The notes under the pieces are model-generated. The model searched no databases. It was not told the origin of the DNA and saw only the letters and a program-made list of their open reading frames with translations. 64,000 nt of DNA from an uncultured Drancourtella sp. (GTDB lineage: Bacteria > Bacillota > Clostridia > Lachnospirales > Lachnospiraceae): the NCBI GenBank assembly GCA_937880845.1, contig CALFLL010000067.1, positions 1 to 64,000 of the forward strand, in the 5' to 3' direction. Within the stretch, counting starts at the first letter, position 1. Every line of letters starts with the position of its first letter. The position numbers and the translations under genes were made by a program. This document shows positions 1 through 8,973 of the stretch, one piece after another.

Positions 1-1436
1 AGAGGAAGCGGCATCGGTTTAATATAGCAATTATTTATTATTCGCTGTACTAGTTCGCGGTTCCAAGGCATATGCCAATTTCCGATCATCACCTCCCAAT
101 ATTTTGAAATCCGTTCTTCCGGTGAAGCATTGGATTTGTATTCCCAATCATATGTAGCAATCAATCTGGATAATTTATGTTCTTCATATAATATCTTCTC
201 CCGCAATGCTTTTTCCAGATCATATGGGCTTTTGAATATTTTTAATTCATAGCCAGTCTGTTCCTTTGGTATTTGTGATAATCGTCGATTTTTGGTAAAA
301 TCATCAATCCATTTCATAATTTCTTTTGATGCTTTCATACGAAGCTGATTTTTTAGTTCAAAATAGTTTTTCTGTTTTTTTGAAACTTTGCGATAATATT
401 CCAATTTTTGTGCTTCCCAATACTGTTCTGTTGTAAGTATTTGATTTTCATCAAACATCACTACCGTTACTTTTGCTCTTTGTATGATATCGTGAAGCTG
501 ATCATTTCCTCTATAAGATTGTTTTCCTTGTGTTAACAATAAATGTGCCTCATCAACAAATGCTACATCAATCAAATTATCGGAATCATGTCGATTGATA
601 AAACTTGTCGGTTTACAAACTATTTCTTCATTTTCATTTGCCATCCCCAACTTCTTTGCAATCTGCTTGTAAACGGTAATCTGCTCATCATGATTGACTA
701 TCATGTAGCATTTCAAAGACTTTTTTCCCTGTTCTTTTGCAGAAGAAAAGATTTCATAAAATGTACTGCTATTAAGAACGGTTTTTCCTGTTCCGGCTTC
801 ACCTTCGACAAAAATTAACTGTTCTTTTTTCTCTTCTTTTAAGGCTGCAAGCACTTTTTGGATAATACATTCCTTTATCATTTCCTGTTCTTCCGTTAAT
901 TTGTGCAACGGTGAAGCCTTAAAAACTGCAGAATCTTTAATTTTACTTTCACTTGGAAACAACTCTTTATTATCTTTTTGCAATTTTTTCCAGATCATTT
1001 GAAAAATAGAATCCATTTCAGCTTCCGGATAATATTTTCTTTGTGGATTGCCTCTTAAATTGTGAATCCGACGTACATGTTCCACGCTCATCATATAAAG
1101 CATCAGTCTGTTTTCTATATCCAATGTTAAGGACTTATTAAAATGCTCATGTCCGATAATATAAAGACTTGCCTTTTTCTTCCGAAGCTGATGCTGCCAT
1201 TTTTCTTTATCCAAACCGATTTTATAATGCTGCTTTGTCCGTTGGACAATATTATTTGACTCCCCTATATAAATCTCATAATCATTCGTATTTTCCCAAT
1301 TATGTATGTAAACCGTAGGAAATTCCAAAAGTATCTCTTTCTCTTTTTCTTTGGATAAGGAATGCTGAAATTCTTCCAGACCTTCCATATTATCATTGAT
1401 TTTTTTCACAATCGGTGATTTAATTACTTCCACCAT
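1..1436 (-). CDS. GIY-YIG nuclease / DUF2075 (Schlafen-like) ATPase, 3' end cut by window
   Basis: The reading frame starts at ATG 1436 and stays open to base 1, so at least 478 codons are present and the C-terminus is missing. Residues about 41-70 carry a GIY-YIG-like core (TVYIHN then YEIYIGESNN followed by R and H residues). Residues 212-219 form a Walker A loop (GEAGTGKT), and about 70 residues later a Walker B-like stretch reads DVAFVDEAHLL. This order matches the known DUF2075 family, which resembles Schlafen group 3 helicase/ATPase domains and sometimes carries an N-terminal GIY-YIG nuclease. The cellular role of the family is not settled; nucleic-acid processing or defence is inference. 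It stands alone upstream of the NimA-like gene on the same strand. Confidence 0.8.
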   Translation of the reverse strand, partial: MVEVIKSPIVKKINDNMEGLEEFQHSLSKEKEKEILLEFPTVYIHNWENTNDYEIYIGESNNIVQRTKQHYKIGLDKEKWQHQLRKKKASLYIIGHEHFNKSLTLDIENRLMLYMMSVEHVRRIHNLRGNPQRKYYPEAEMDSIFQMIWKKLQKDNKELFPSESKIKDSAVFKASPLHKLTEEQEMIKECIIQKVLAALKEEKKEQLIFVEGEAGTGKTVLNSSTFYEIFSSAKEQGKKSLKCYMIVNHDEQITVYKQIAKKLGMANENEEIVCKPTSFINRHDSDNLIDVAFVDEAHLLLTQGKQSYRGNDQLHDIIQRAKVTVVMFDENQILTTEQYWEAQKLEYYRKVSKKQKNYFELKNQLRMKASKEIMKWIDDFTKNRRLSQIPKEQTGYELKIFKSPYDLEKALREKILYEEHKLSRLIATYDWEYKSNASPEERISKYWEVMIGNWHMPWNRELVQRIINNCYIKPMPLP

Positions 1437-1503
1437 CTTCTATTCCCCTTTGGTATGTTGTATGATTTGTAATCTTCTGCAATGCGAATCACTTACGCAT
1501 ATA

Positions 1504-1974
1504 CTATTCATGCTCCTTACATGAAATCTCTCTCACTTCAAGTTTAAAAACAGACATATTCTTTAACATTTCCATAGAAAATTCCCAATCTCTTTTTTCG
1601 GTATAGTGAAACATGATCTGTTGTAATGCATGAATTTTTTCATCCAAATCCTCAATCAAAACTATCTTTCCTGTTCCGATGATACTTTGAAATCCTGCCG
1701 AATATCCGCATGCATTTTCGTTTTCATGAAGCTTATAGTTCGTATCCATCTCGAATCCTACCGGATTTCCTGTTTTTATGAGATTGATTTTCCGTCCCTC
1801 TTTTGCTCCATGAAAATAAAAAATCCTTTTCTCTTGGATTTTTTCATATCCGAAATTTAAGGGTACAATATATACTCCGTCATTATCATAAAATCCCAGC
1901 CGGCAACAATGACAGAAGGAAATAATGCTTTCGATTTTTTGCTGATCTATTACTTCTCTGTCGTTTCTTCTCAT
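1504..1974 (-). CDS. NimA-like pyridoxamine 5'-phosphate oxidase family flavoprotein
   Basis: A 156-residue protein of the split-barrel FMN-binding family that includes nitroimidazole-resistance (Nim) proteins. The N-terminal pattern with a CHCCRLGFYD stretch, then VYIVPLNFGYE, and a later YFHGAKEGRK segment is typical of the fold. Family members bind FMN or a similar cofactor; the substrate cannot be read from sequence. A TTG at 1980 would add two residues, but AGGAGG sits only 2 bases from it and 8 bases from ATG 1974, so ATG 1974 is preferred. It follows the inositol phosphatase gene by 12 bases, so the two are probably cotranscribed. Confidence 0.8.
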   Translation of the reverse strand: MRRNDREVIDQQKIESIISFCHCCRLGFYDNDGVYIVPLNFGYEKIQEKRIFYFHGAKEGRKINLIKTGNPVGFEMDTNYKLHENENACGYSAGFQSIIGTGKIVLIEDLDEKIHALQQIMFHYTEKRDWEFSMEMLKNMSVFKLEVREISCKEHE

Positions 1975-1986
1975 GATCAAATCCTC

Positions 1987-2778
1987 CTACTCCTCTTCCA
2001 AAACTACTTCTTGTAATGCAGCATGGCAGACTCCGTTGGAAGCAATGATTCCTGTACGTTTTAATTCATCTAACGCATGTTCAGAGGTTGGTTCCAATGT
2101 TCCGCCTGCATTTCGGACAATAATACCGGCTGCTCCATAGTCCCAAGGCTGCAGTACAGGTTCAAAAAATCCGTCAATCCTTCCGCACGCCAGATAGCAT
2201 AAATCCAAAGCTGCGCTGCCGCTTCTTCTTATATCACGAGTCTGTAAAAAGATTTTTTTCATGATCTCAAAGGTTTTGTCAACCAATTCTTTATTGTACG
2301 GAGCCGTTCCTACCATAATTAAAGATTCACGAAAACTGTTATTGCTGACATGAATTTCTTTCCCATTACATGTGCTTCCGACTCCTTCTACTCCCACAAA
2401 ACATTCATCAAGATACGGATTATAAACTACACCGATGACTCCTTTTCTTTGATGATACAATGCAACGGAAATGCAGGAATGGTGATAATCATATAAATAG
2501 TTGGTTGTTCCGTCGATAGGATCTATAATCCATGTAAAACCTTCACCAATCTGCTGCCGGTTTTCTTCTTCTGCCAAAACCACACTTTCGGGTATACATT
2601 TCAGACACTCTCCAATGATAAGCTGCTGACACCTGATATCCATATCCGTTACAATATTGGAAACATTTCCTTTTATCGTGACTTGACTAATCTTATGATC
2701 AGAAATAAATCTTCCTGCCTTTTTCGCTATTTCTTCTATTTGCTTTGCTAAAGCCATTTTTTCTTCGATTGAAATCAT
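1987..2778 (-). CDS. suhB: inositol monophosphatase family protein
   Basis: A 263-residue magnesium-dependent phosphatase of the IMPase/FIG superfamily, normal length. The three metal-site motifs are visible: AEEEN (metal-binding Glu), WIIDPIDGTTNYL (Asp-Pro-Ile-Asp-Gly-Thr) and QPWDYGAAGIIVRNAGG near the C-terminus. The family hydrolyses inositol phosphates or related sugar and nucleotide phosphates in the cytoplasm; the exact substrate here is unknown. The ATG is preceded by AGGAGG at about 6 bases. Upstream on the minus strand a TATAAT sits about 37 bases before the start, with only a weak -35 box. Confidence 0.85.
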   Translation of the reverse strand: MISIEEKMALAKQIEEIAKKAGRFISDHKISQVTIKGNVSNIVTDMDIRCQQLIIGECLKCIPESVVLAEEENRQQIGEGFTWIIDPIDGTTNYLYDYHHSCISVALYHQRKGVIGVVYNPYLDECFVGVEGVGSTCNGKEIHVSNNSFRESLIMVGTAPYNKELVDKTFEIMKKIFLQTRDIRRSGSAALDLCYLACGRIDGFFEPVLQPWDYGAAGIIVRNAGGTLEPTSEHALDELKRTGIIASNGVCHAALQEVVLEEE

Positions 2779-2959
2779 GATTTTCCTCCTGAATTACCGT
2801 TATTTCTTATTTCTATTATACTTTTTTGACTGTAATCTGTCTTTATCCAATCAATCCTATTTTTCAATCTTTACAGTGAATGACAGATTGATTCGACTGC
2901 CCTTTAATCAGCTCTTGGGGTATCGGTGACTCTTTTCCTATTCTCCTTCTCCGCGGTTA

Positions 2960-2988
2960 TTGACAAGCTCCTTTTTAACTGCTACTAT
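2960..2988 (+). promoter_or_regulatory. sigma-A-type promoter for the adh-aldH pair
   Basis: TTGACA at 2960-2965 and TACTAT at 2983-2988 with a 17-base spacer, about 60 bases upstream of the alcohol dehydrogenase start. Confidence 0.7.
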
Positions 2989-3050
2989 TTTTCTGTTTAA
3001 ATTGACTATACCCAAGGCACGTCATGTCGTGCCGGAAAGGATCCATACTT

Positions 3051-4274
3051 ATGAATTATTTCAGAAAAATATATTGCAGAACTTTTCAGACGGCATTTAA
3101 GATTGCTCTTCCGTTTCTGCCTTACCGAAAACCGAAAATCGTCAACAGTGTAAAAGCACTTCCTAACATTATTCAAAAGAAAAAACGCAGTAAAGTCCTG
3201 ATCATCACCGATGCCGGAATCCGAATCTTGGGACTGACTTCCCGCCTGGAGCAGGCTTTGGAACATGCAGAAATCCCTTATTGTATTTATGACAAAACAG
3301 TCGCCAATCCAACTACGGAAAACGTAACAGAAGCTGTAGCCTTGTACCGTGAAAATGGCTGTGACTGTATCATCGGGTTCGGCGGAGGTTCCAGTATGGA
3401 CTGTGCCAAGGCCGTTGGTGCCTGCATTGTCAAACCGAAACAGTCCCTTGCAAAAATGAAAGGAATTTTAAAAGTTCGCAAAAAACTGCCTCTTTTGATG
3501 GCAGTTCCTACCACTGCAGGTACCGGAAGTGAAACGACTTTGGCTGCCGTTATCACGGATGCTAAAACCCGTTATAAATATGCCATCAACGATTTTCCGC
3601 TGATTCCGCGATATGCGGTTCTCGATCCTAAGGTTACGTTAAGCCTTCCGCCGTTTATTACCGCAATCACAGGAATGGATGCTCTTACTCATGCAGTAGA
3701 GGCTTATATCGGAAATTCTACCACTTACGGAACACGCAAAGATGCACTTATGGCGGTAAAACTGATTTTTGAAAACATTGATACCGTATACGAAGACGGC
3801 GACAATGTGGAAGCCCGTCGAAATATGCTGCATGCTTCTTTTTATGCCGGCTGTGCTTTTACAAAATCTTATGTCGGATATGTCCATGCCATCGCTCATT
3901 CTCTTGGCGGAGAATACAATGTACCACATGGTCTTGCAAATGCGGTCATCCTGCCGATGGTTTTAAAAGCTTACGGCGAAAAGATACACAAGAAACTGGC
4001 CCGTCTTGCCATCGCCGCCGGACTGTCCGACGAAACTGCACCTTGCGATGAGGCAGCCGAACAGTTTATTCAAGCCATTGTAGACATGAAAAAACGATTC
4101 GGGATCGGAGATCACATCCCTGAAATCCGTGAAACGGATGTTCCAAAACTTGCTCACTATGCCGATAAAGAGGCAAATCCTCTTTATCCAGTTCCCGTAC
4201 TGATGAATGCGGCAGAACTGGAAACATTTTATTATATGCTGATGGTAGAACCAAAGGAAAGAAAGGAGAAATAG
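3051..4274 (+). CDS. iron-containing alcohol dehydrogenase
   Basis: A 407-residue group III (iron-dependent) alcohol dehydrogenase that would interconvert an alcohol and an aldehyde with NAD(P)H. The nucleotide-binding motif GFGGGSSMDCAKAVG and the PTTAGTGSE loop are present. The metal ligands are in DALTHAVEAY and in HAIAHSLGG followed by VPHGLANAVILP. An ATG at 3024 is also in frame and would give 416 residues; 3051 has AAAGG about 10 bases upstream and begins a typical N-terminus, so I prefer it with modest confidence. The aldehyde dehydrogenase gene starts 3 bases after the stop, so the two enzymes probably work on one aldehyde intermediate. The natural substrate is not evident. Confidence 0.88.
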   Translation: MNYFRKIYCRTFQTAFKIALPFLPYRKPKIVNSVKALPNIIQKKKRSKVLIITDAGIRILGLTSRLEQALEHAEIPYCIYDKTVANPTTENVTEAVALYRENGCDCIIGFGGGSSMDCAKAVGACIVKPKQSLAKMKGILKVRKKLPLLMAVPTTAGTGSETTLAAVITDAKTRYKYAINDFPLIPRYAVLDPKVTLSLPPFITAITGMDALTHAVEAYIGNSTTYGTRKDALMAVKLIFENIDTVYEDGDNVEARRNMLHASFYAGCAFTKSYVGYVHAIAHSLGGEYNVPHGLANAVILPMVLKAYGEKIHKKLARLAIAAGLSDETAPCDEAAEQFIQAIVDMKKRFGIGDHIPEIRETDVPKLAHYADKEANPLYPVPVLMNAAELETFYYMLMVEPKERKEK

Positions 4275-4277
4275 AAA

Positions 4278-5657
4278 ATGACGGAACAGGAAATCCAACA
4301 TCTGATCACACAACAGAGAACTTATTTTCAAACCGGAGCCACACTGCCGGTCAGTGTACGCATCAATGCTCTTCGAAAGCTTTATTCCGGGATTTCCCAA
4401 CATGAGAAAGAAATCCATGATGCCCTAAAAAGGGATCTTGGCAAAAGTAATTTTGAAAGCTATATGTGCGAAACCGGTCTTGTACTGGAGGAAATCAGCT
4501 ATATGCTGAAGCATATCACCCGGTTTGCCAAAGAAAAACGGGTTCATACACCTCTGGCACAGTTTCATTCCAGAAGTTTTCAAAAGCCGTCCCCTTATGG
4601 GGTCGTATTGATCATGAGTCCGTGGAACTATCCTTTCATGCTGACACTTTCCCCACTTGTGGATGCACTGGCTGCCGGAGATACCGCTGTCGTAAAGCCA
4701 AGTGCCTATTCTCCTTACACAAGTGCTGTAATCCAGAAGATTTTATCCAAGTGCTTTGATTCCAGATATGTGGCTGTTGTAACCGGAGGACGTGCGGAAA
4801 ACACCTGTCTTTTACAAGAACATTTTGACTATATTTTCTTTACCGGAAGCCAGTTTGTCGGGAAGGAAGTCATGCGAAAGGCAGCGGAACACCTTACTCC
4901 CGTCACCCTGGAACTTGGCGGAAAAAGTCCTTGTATCGTAGATCAGACTGCAAACATCCGTCTTGCAGCAAAACGGATCGTTTTTGGAAAATACTTGAAC
5001 TGCGGACAGACCTGTGTTGCCCCTGACTATATTTACTGTCACCGGGCAGTGAAAGATCAGTTTATAAAAGAAGTGAAAAAACAGATTCAGAAACAGTATG
5101 GGAAACAGCCTCTTCGTAATCCGGATTTCGGCAAGATCATCAATGAAAAACATTTTGACCGGATTCTGGGTCTGATCGATGAGAAGAAAGTGGTACATGG
5201 CGGAACTTCTGACCGTAAAACACTCCGTATTGAACCGACCGTCCTTGATCATGTAACATTTCATGACCCTGTCATGCAGGAAGAAATTTTTGGGCCTGTC
5301 ATGCCAATCCTGACTTTTGACAGTCTGGATGAGGTGATCCAAAAAGTCAATGCCATGCCGCACCCTCTCGCCCTTTACTTCTTCACCTCAAATAAAGCAG
5401 CTGCCAAAAAAGTAACTTCCCGCTGTGGATTCGGCGGAGGATGTATCAATGATACCATCATCCACCTGGCCACAACAGAAATGGGCTTTGGAGGGTTTGG
5501 TGAAAGCGGAATGGGCTCTTATCATGGCAAAATCGGTTTTGACACGTTCTCCCACTACAAGAGTATTGTAGATAAAAAAACATGGCTGGATCTTCCGATG
5601 CGCTATCAGCCTTATCGAAACATCCATGAAAAAATGATACGGTTTTTCCTGAAATAG
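4278..5657 (+). CDS. NAD(P)-dependent aldehyde dehydrogenase
   Basis: A 459-residue aldehyde dehydrogenase superfamily enzyme that oxidises an aldehyde to the acid. Visible features are SPWNYPF (cofactor and substrate region), FFTGSQFVGKEV (glycine loop), TLELGGKSPC (general-base Glu) and NCGQTCVAPDY with the catalytic Cys. The length and the C-terminal tail fit the class 3-like group that often handles medium- or long-chain aldehydes, although this is inference. It is the second gene of a two-gene unit with the iron alcohol dehydrogenase; GGAG lies 8-10 bases before the ATG. It converges with the hydrolase gene, whose stop lies one base beyond; I see no terminator hairpin between them. Confidence 0.88.
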   Translation: MTEQEIQHLITQQRTYFQTGATLPVSVRINALRKLYSGISQHEKEIHDALKRDLGKSNFESYMCETGLVLEEISYMLKHITRFAKEKRVHTPLAQFHSRSFQKPSPYGVVLIMSPWNYPFMLTLSPLVDALAAGDTAVVKPSAYSPYTSAVIQKILSKCFDSRYVAVVTGGRAENTCLLQEHFDYIFFTGSQFVGKEVMRKAAEHLTPVTLELGGKSPCIVDQTANIRLAAKRIVFGKYLNCGQTCVAPDYIYCHRAVKDQFIKEVKKQIQKQYGKQPLRNPDFGKIINEKHFDRILGLIDEKKVVHGGTSDRKTLRIEPTVLDHVTFHDPVMQEEIFGPVMPILTFDSLDEVIQKVNAMPHPLALYFFTSNKAAAKKVTSRCGFGGGCINDTIIHLATTEMGFGGFGESGMGSYHGKIGFDTFSHYKSIVDKKTWLDLPMRYQPYRNIHEKMIRFFLK

Positions 5658-5658
5658 T

Positions 5659-6342
5659 CTAAGACACCAGAAACCGTGCCACTACTCTGTTAAACACATC
5701 CGGATTTTTGGCAGCAATAAAATGATCCCCCTCCAGGCAGACAAAGATTGCCTGGGGGATTTTTTTTGCGATAAACAGCGAATGTCTGTGACGAATCATG
5801 TCCTTTCTTCCTACGAGAACCAACGTCTTTGCCGAAATATTTTTCAAATCGTCCGGATTGATATACGGATCCCGTATCATCAGACCCAAAAGTTCTTTTT
5901 TCTTTTTGATTGTTTTAGAAAAGTGAGCAAACATCCATGTAAGTCCGTACTCCGCCCAGATTGGGAGAACAACAGAAATTTTCATACCGGCCGGATAAAG
6001 GTTCGCTCCATTTAAAATCAGCTTTCCTACTTTTTCAGGATATTTCAATGCAAATATCAGAGCAATATTACCACCGTCACTGAATCCGAGAATATCTGCC
6101 TTTTCGATTCCTTTTTCTTCCATGAAATAAAATAAATCTTTGGCAAACCGGCGGATAGTAAAAGGTGCCGTTCCTCTTGGACTTTTCCCATGCCCCCTTG
6201 TATCAACGGCTATGACTTTGTATCTCTTTGAAAAATAAGAAATCTGATTGGAAAAATAACGGCCATCCTCTCCGTTTCCGTGCAGTAAAATCAATGGTTG
6301 TCCCTGCCCTCTTTCCATAAAATTCAGTTTAATATCGTTCAT
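5659..6342 (-). CDS. alpha/beta hydrolase
   Basis: A 227-residue alpha/beta hydrolase. The oxyanion loop LLHGNGEDG is followed by DTRGHGKSPRG, the nucleophile elbow GFSDGG (Ser in G-x-S-x-G), an Asp in LVLVGRKDMI and the final His in LEGDHFIAAK. The substrate is unknown. The open frame extends to 6429, overlapping the upstream gene, but GAGGAG lies 7 bases upstream of ATG 6342, and the family's N-terminus (short strands before the HGNG loop) fits that start. It lies 22 bases downstream of the VOC gene and is probably in the same transcript. Confidence 0.85.
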   Translation of the reverse strand: MNDIKLNFMERGQGQPLILLHGNGEDGRYFSNQISYFSKRYKVIAVDTRGHGKSPRGTAPFTIRRFAKDLFYFMEEKGIEKADILGFSDGGNIALIFALKYPEKVGKLILNGANLYPAGMKISVVLPIWAEYGLTWMFAHFSKTIKKKKELLGLMIRDPYINPDDLKNISAKTLVLVGRKDMIRHRHSLFIAKKIPQAIFVCLEGDHFIAAKNPDVFNRVVARFLVS

Positions 6343-6364
6343 CGTCTTTCTCCTCTTTTTTGTC

Positions 6365-6748
6365 TCACACTGTAATTTCAATCTCATTTCCTTCCCAGTC
6401 AAGAATACAACTTTCATAGTAACCGTCACCTGTCATACGAGGACCACTCGTAATGCGGAAACCATCTTGCTTCAGTTTTTCTGTCAATTCATCCACCTTT
6501 TCGCGACTTCCTGTACTAAAAGCGATATGGGCGAATCCATTTTGAATCATTCTTTTTCCTTTAGATTTCATATCTTTCCTGTTCATTAATTCTAATCGTG
6601 TTCCGTCAGAAAATCTAAGAAAATATGAGCGAAATTCTTTCTTCTTGTTATAATACATATCGTTTGAAACAGCATGGAAATAGGTTTCGAAAAATTGTCT
6701 GCTTCTTTTCAGATCTTCTACATACATTGCAATATGTTCAATTTTCAT
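6365..6748 (-). CDS. VOC family (glyoxalase/dioxygenase-like) protein
   Basis: A 127-residue single-domain protein of the vicinal oxygen chelate superfamily. It opens with KIEHIAMYVEDLKRSRQFFETYF and ends with a metal-ligand Glu region (DWEGNEIEI), both characteristic of glyoxalase I-like folds. A second His-containing strand (GFAHIAFS) lies near residue 73. Members act as lyases, dioxygenases or antibiotic-binding proteins, and the sequence does not say which. The gene sits between the MFS transporter and the hydrolase on the same strand with short gaps, suggesting one transcriptional unit. Confidence 0.8.
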   Translation of the reverse strand: MKIEHIAMYVEDLKRSRQFFETYFHAVSNDMYYNKKKEFRSYFLRFSDGTRLELMNRKDMKSKGKRMIQNGFAHIAFSTGSREKVDELTEKLKQDGFRITSGPRMTGDGYYESCILDWEGNEIEITV

Positions 6749-6769
6749 CTGTTTGTTTCCCTTCTTTCT

Positions 6770-7936
6770 TTATAAAACAGGTGCCTTTTTATTCAATCTT
6801 TCATGCATTGCCACCATCAAAAGCAATAGAATCAACAAGTAAACCGGCAGAAGTCTTACAGTGATATGATTTGCAATCAGGCCAAACAATGGCGGCATAA
6901 AACAGGAGCCCACATATGCACTTGCCATTTGTACTCCGATTACGGCCTGAGATTTGTCTGCTCCAAAGTGATCCGGCGTAGAATGAATGATACTTGGATA
7001 AACAGGAGCACAGCCCAGACCAATCAGAGCAAGTCCTGTCAATGTCATTTTTTCTGTTCCCGGAAGCAGCATAATCGCCACACCTATGGCTGTCAGCGTC
7101 TGTCCAAGACGTATCATCTGTGTATCATTTAATCTCATAGTTATAAAACCACTGATTCCTCTCCCTGCTGTGATCCCGATAAAAAACACACTGGCAAAAC
7201 CTGCCGCTGTTTCGGCAGAAACTCCTTTTGCAAGCGTCAGGTAGCTGCTGGCCCACAAGATTGTTGTTTGTTCCAAAGCACAATAGCAGAAAAAACAAAC
7301 CATCACTTCTTTCGCTCCCGGAATCCCTACAATCTGCTTCAAATTAAGTACCTGATGTTCCATCGCCCCGGATTCTGCCGATACCGCTTTTCTTTCCTTC
7401 CACAAAGGAAGACTGAAAAACAAAATGGCTGTCAATACGATCTGAATGATTCCAATGTAACGATATCCACTGTTCCATCCATTTCCCCCGGAAAGTGCGT
7501 ATCCCATCAAATATGGCCCAATGGTTGCTCCCACTCCCCACATACAGTGAAGCCAACTCATGTGACTGCTTTTGTAATGCAGTGCCACATAATTATTTAA
7601 TGCCGCATCCACGCTTCCTGCTCCCAATCCATAGGGAATCGCCCAGATGCAAAGGACCCAAAAGGAATTTGTAAAAGAAAATCCAAACAATGCTGCCGCT
7701 GTCATAGCCACACTGATAGCTGTCACTTTCCCTGTTCCTAGTTTTCTGGTCAGCCTGTCACTTTGCAGGCTGGAAACAATGGTTCCTCCTGCAATAATCA
7801 TGGATATGATCCCTGCATAGGATACCGGCACGCCAAATTCCGGATACATGGAAGGCCATGCCGACCCAAGCAAAGAATCCGGAAGTCCCAAACTGATAAA
7901 GGCAAGATAAATAATTGCCAAAAGTAAATGAATCAT
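6770..7936 (-). CDS. MFS transporter
   Basis: A 388-residue major facilitator with about 12 hydrophobic segments. It starts with MIHLLLAIIYLAFISLGLPD and has an RLTRKLGTG loop between helices 2 and 3, the family signature position. Closely related proteins are often annotated as sugar or metabolite transporters (the GLPDSLLGSAWP start resembles the FucP/YfkF-like group), but the substrate is not clear. The frame opens at 7975, yet GGAGAGGGG stands just ahead of ATG 7936 and the hydrophobic N-terminus begins there. The gene is divergent from the AraC regulator at 8071, which may control it. Confidence 0.85.
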   Translation of the reverse strand: MIHLLLAIIYLAFISLGLPDSLLGSAWPSMYPEFGVPVSYAGIISMIIAGGTIVSSLQSDRLTRKLGTGKVTAISVAMTAAALFGFSFTNSFWVLCIWAIPYGLGAGSVDAALNNYVALHYKSSHMSWLHCMWGVGATIGPYLMGYALSGGNGWNSGYRYIGIIQIVLTAILFFSLPLWKERKAVSAESGAMEHQVLNLKQIVGIPGAKEVMVCFFCYCALEQTTILWASSYLTLAKGVSAETAAGFASVFFIGITAGRGISGFITMRLNDTQMIRLGQTLTAIGVAIMLLPGTEKMTLTGLALIGLGCAPVYPSIIHSTPDHFGADKSQAVIGVQMASAYVGSCFMPPLFGLIANHITVRLLPVYLLILLLLMVAMHERLNKKAPVL

Positions 7937-8070
7937 AAAATTCCCCTCTCCATACAGGCATCGTCTTCTTGACAATACCTGTCTTTTTTCTTTATGATTA
8001 TACTGTTTATCAAAAGAATTTTCTATTGAAATAATGCATAATTTTATAACAATCCTGCGAGGTGTGGAAA

Positions 8071-8931
8071 ATGATCATAAACAATGATGATTCTGAAAAA
8101 TTAAACTATGACAATCCGGATTACCCGATCTTCCGAAAATACTGCGTCCTCTCTTCCTATCCAGGTTATGCGGCTCCCAGCCACTGGCATGATGATATCG
8201 AGTTGATTGTCGTTTTATCTGGAAACATGCAATACAATATCAACGGTGAAATCATCACTCTATACGAAGGAGAAGGACTTTTTGTAAATTCTCGCCAAAT
8301 GCATTTTGGCTTTTCCTCCGCAAAAGAAGAATGTATCTTTCTTTGTGTTTTACTGCACCCTCTGCTACTTTGCACTACTGCATCTTACGAACGTGATTTT
8401 GTCCTTCCTGTTCTTAACCACGGAGATCTTCCATTTATACATTTTTACCGCGAAATATCATGGCATCAAGAAATCCTAAAAAAAATCCAATGGATATGTG
8501 ATATCAAAAAGGAGTCGGCCGCACCATTGAAAATCCAGACTGCATTTCTTTCTATTTGGGTATTGCTTTATGAACATATGCCACCCATAGTAAAAACCAA
8601 TACCCATGCAGCCGGTGATTTAACCCTTGTAAAAAACATGATGGGATTTATTCAGCAAAACTACCAAAAGAAAATATCGCTTAGCGATATTGCCGCTTCC
8701 GGTCTCATAGGGCAAAGTAAATGCTGCAAACTGTTCTCTAAATATCTAAGCCAGACTCCGGGACTTTACCTTACCCGGTACAGACTAAATAAAAGCATAC
8801 TTCTTCTGAAAAACACCGAAAAAACCATTACGGAAATCGCCATCGAATGCGGCTTTGGCAGCAGCAGCTACTATGCAGAAACCTTCCGGAAATGGATTGG
8901 AGAAACTCCCACAACATATCGAAAAAAATAG
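8071..8931 (+). CDS. AraC family transcriptional regulator (cupin sensor)
   Basis: A 286-residue regulator with an N-terminal cupin-type sensor domain (SHWHDDIELIVVLSG near residue 40) and a C-terminal pair of helix-turn-helix motifs (SLSDIAASGLIGQSKCCKLF, then TITEIAIECGFGSSSYYAETF with the usual F-R-K). Such proteins activate or repress nearby catabolic or transport genes on binding a small ligand. GTG 8062 is in frame, but GAGGTG sits 6 bases before ATG 8071. It diverges from the MFS gene across about 130 bases, the usual arrangement for a regulator and its target. The C-terminus overlaps the minus-strand terminator of the next gene. Confidence 0.85.
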   Translation: MIINNDDSEKLNYDNPDYPIFRKYCVLSSYPGYAAPSHWHDDIELIVVLSGNMQYNINGEIITLYEGEGLFVNSRQMHFGFSSAKEECIFLCVLLHPLLLCTTASYERDFVLPVLNHGDLPFIHFYREISWHQEILKKIQWICDIKKESAAPLKIQTAFLSIWVLLYEHMPPIVKTNTHAAGDLTLVKNMMGFIQQNYQKKISLSDIAASGLIGQSKCCKLFSKYLSQTPGLYLTRYRLNKSILLLKNTEKTITEIAIECGFGSSSYYAETFRKWIGETPTTYRKK

Positions 8932-8960
8932 AAAAGAGAGTCTATATACAAGACTCTCCT
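8931..8960 (-). terminator. terminator after the NifX-FKBP gene
   Basis: Inverted repeat with arms 8936-8943 and 8951-8958 (GAGAGTCT / AGACTCTC), followed on the minus strand by TTTTCTATTTTTTT. Confidence 0.7.
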
Positions 8961-8973
8961 TTATACCCAATTT

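Noticed and set aside
3287..3929. Minus-strand open frames opposite the alcohol dehydrogenase gene
   Set aside because: No ribosome sites and no family match; they are shadows of the plus-strand gene.
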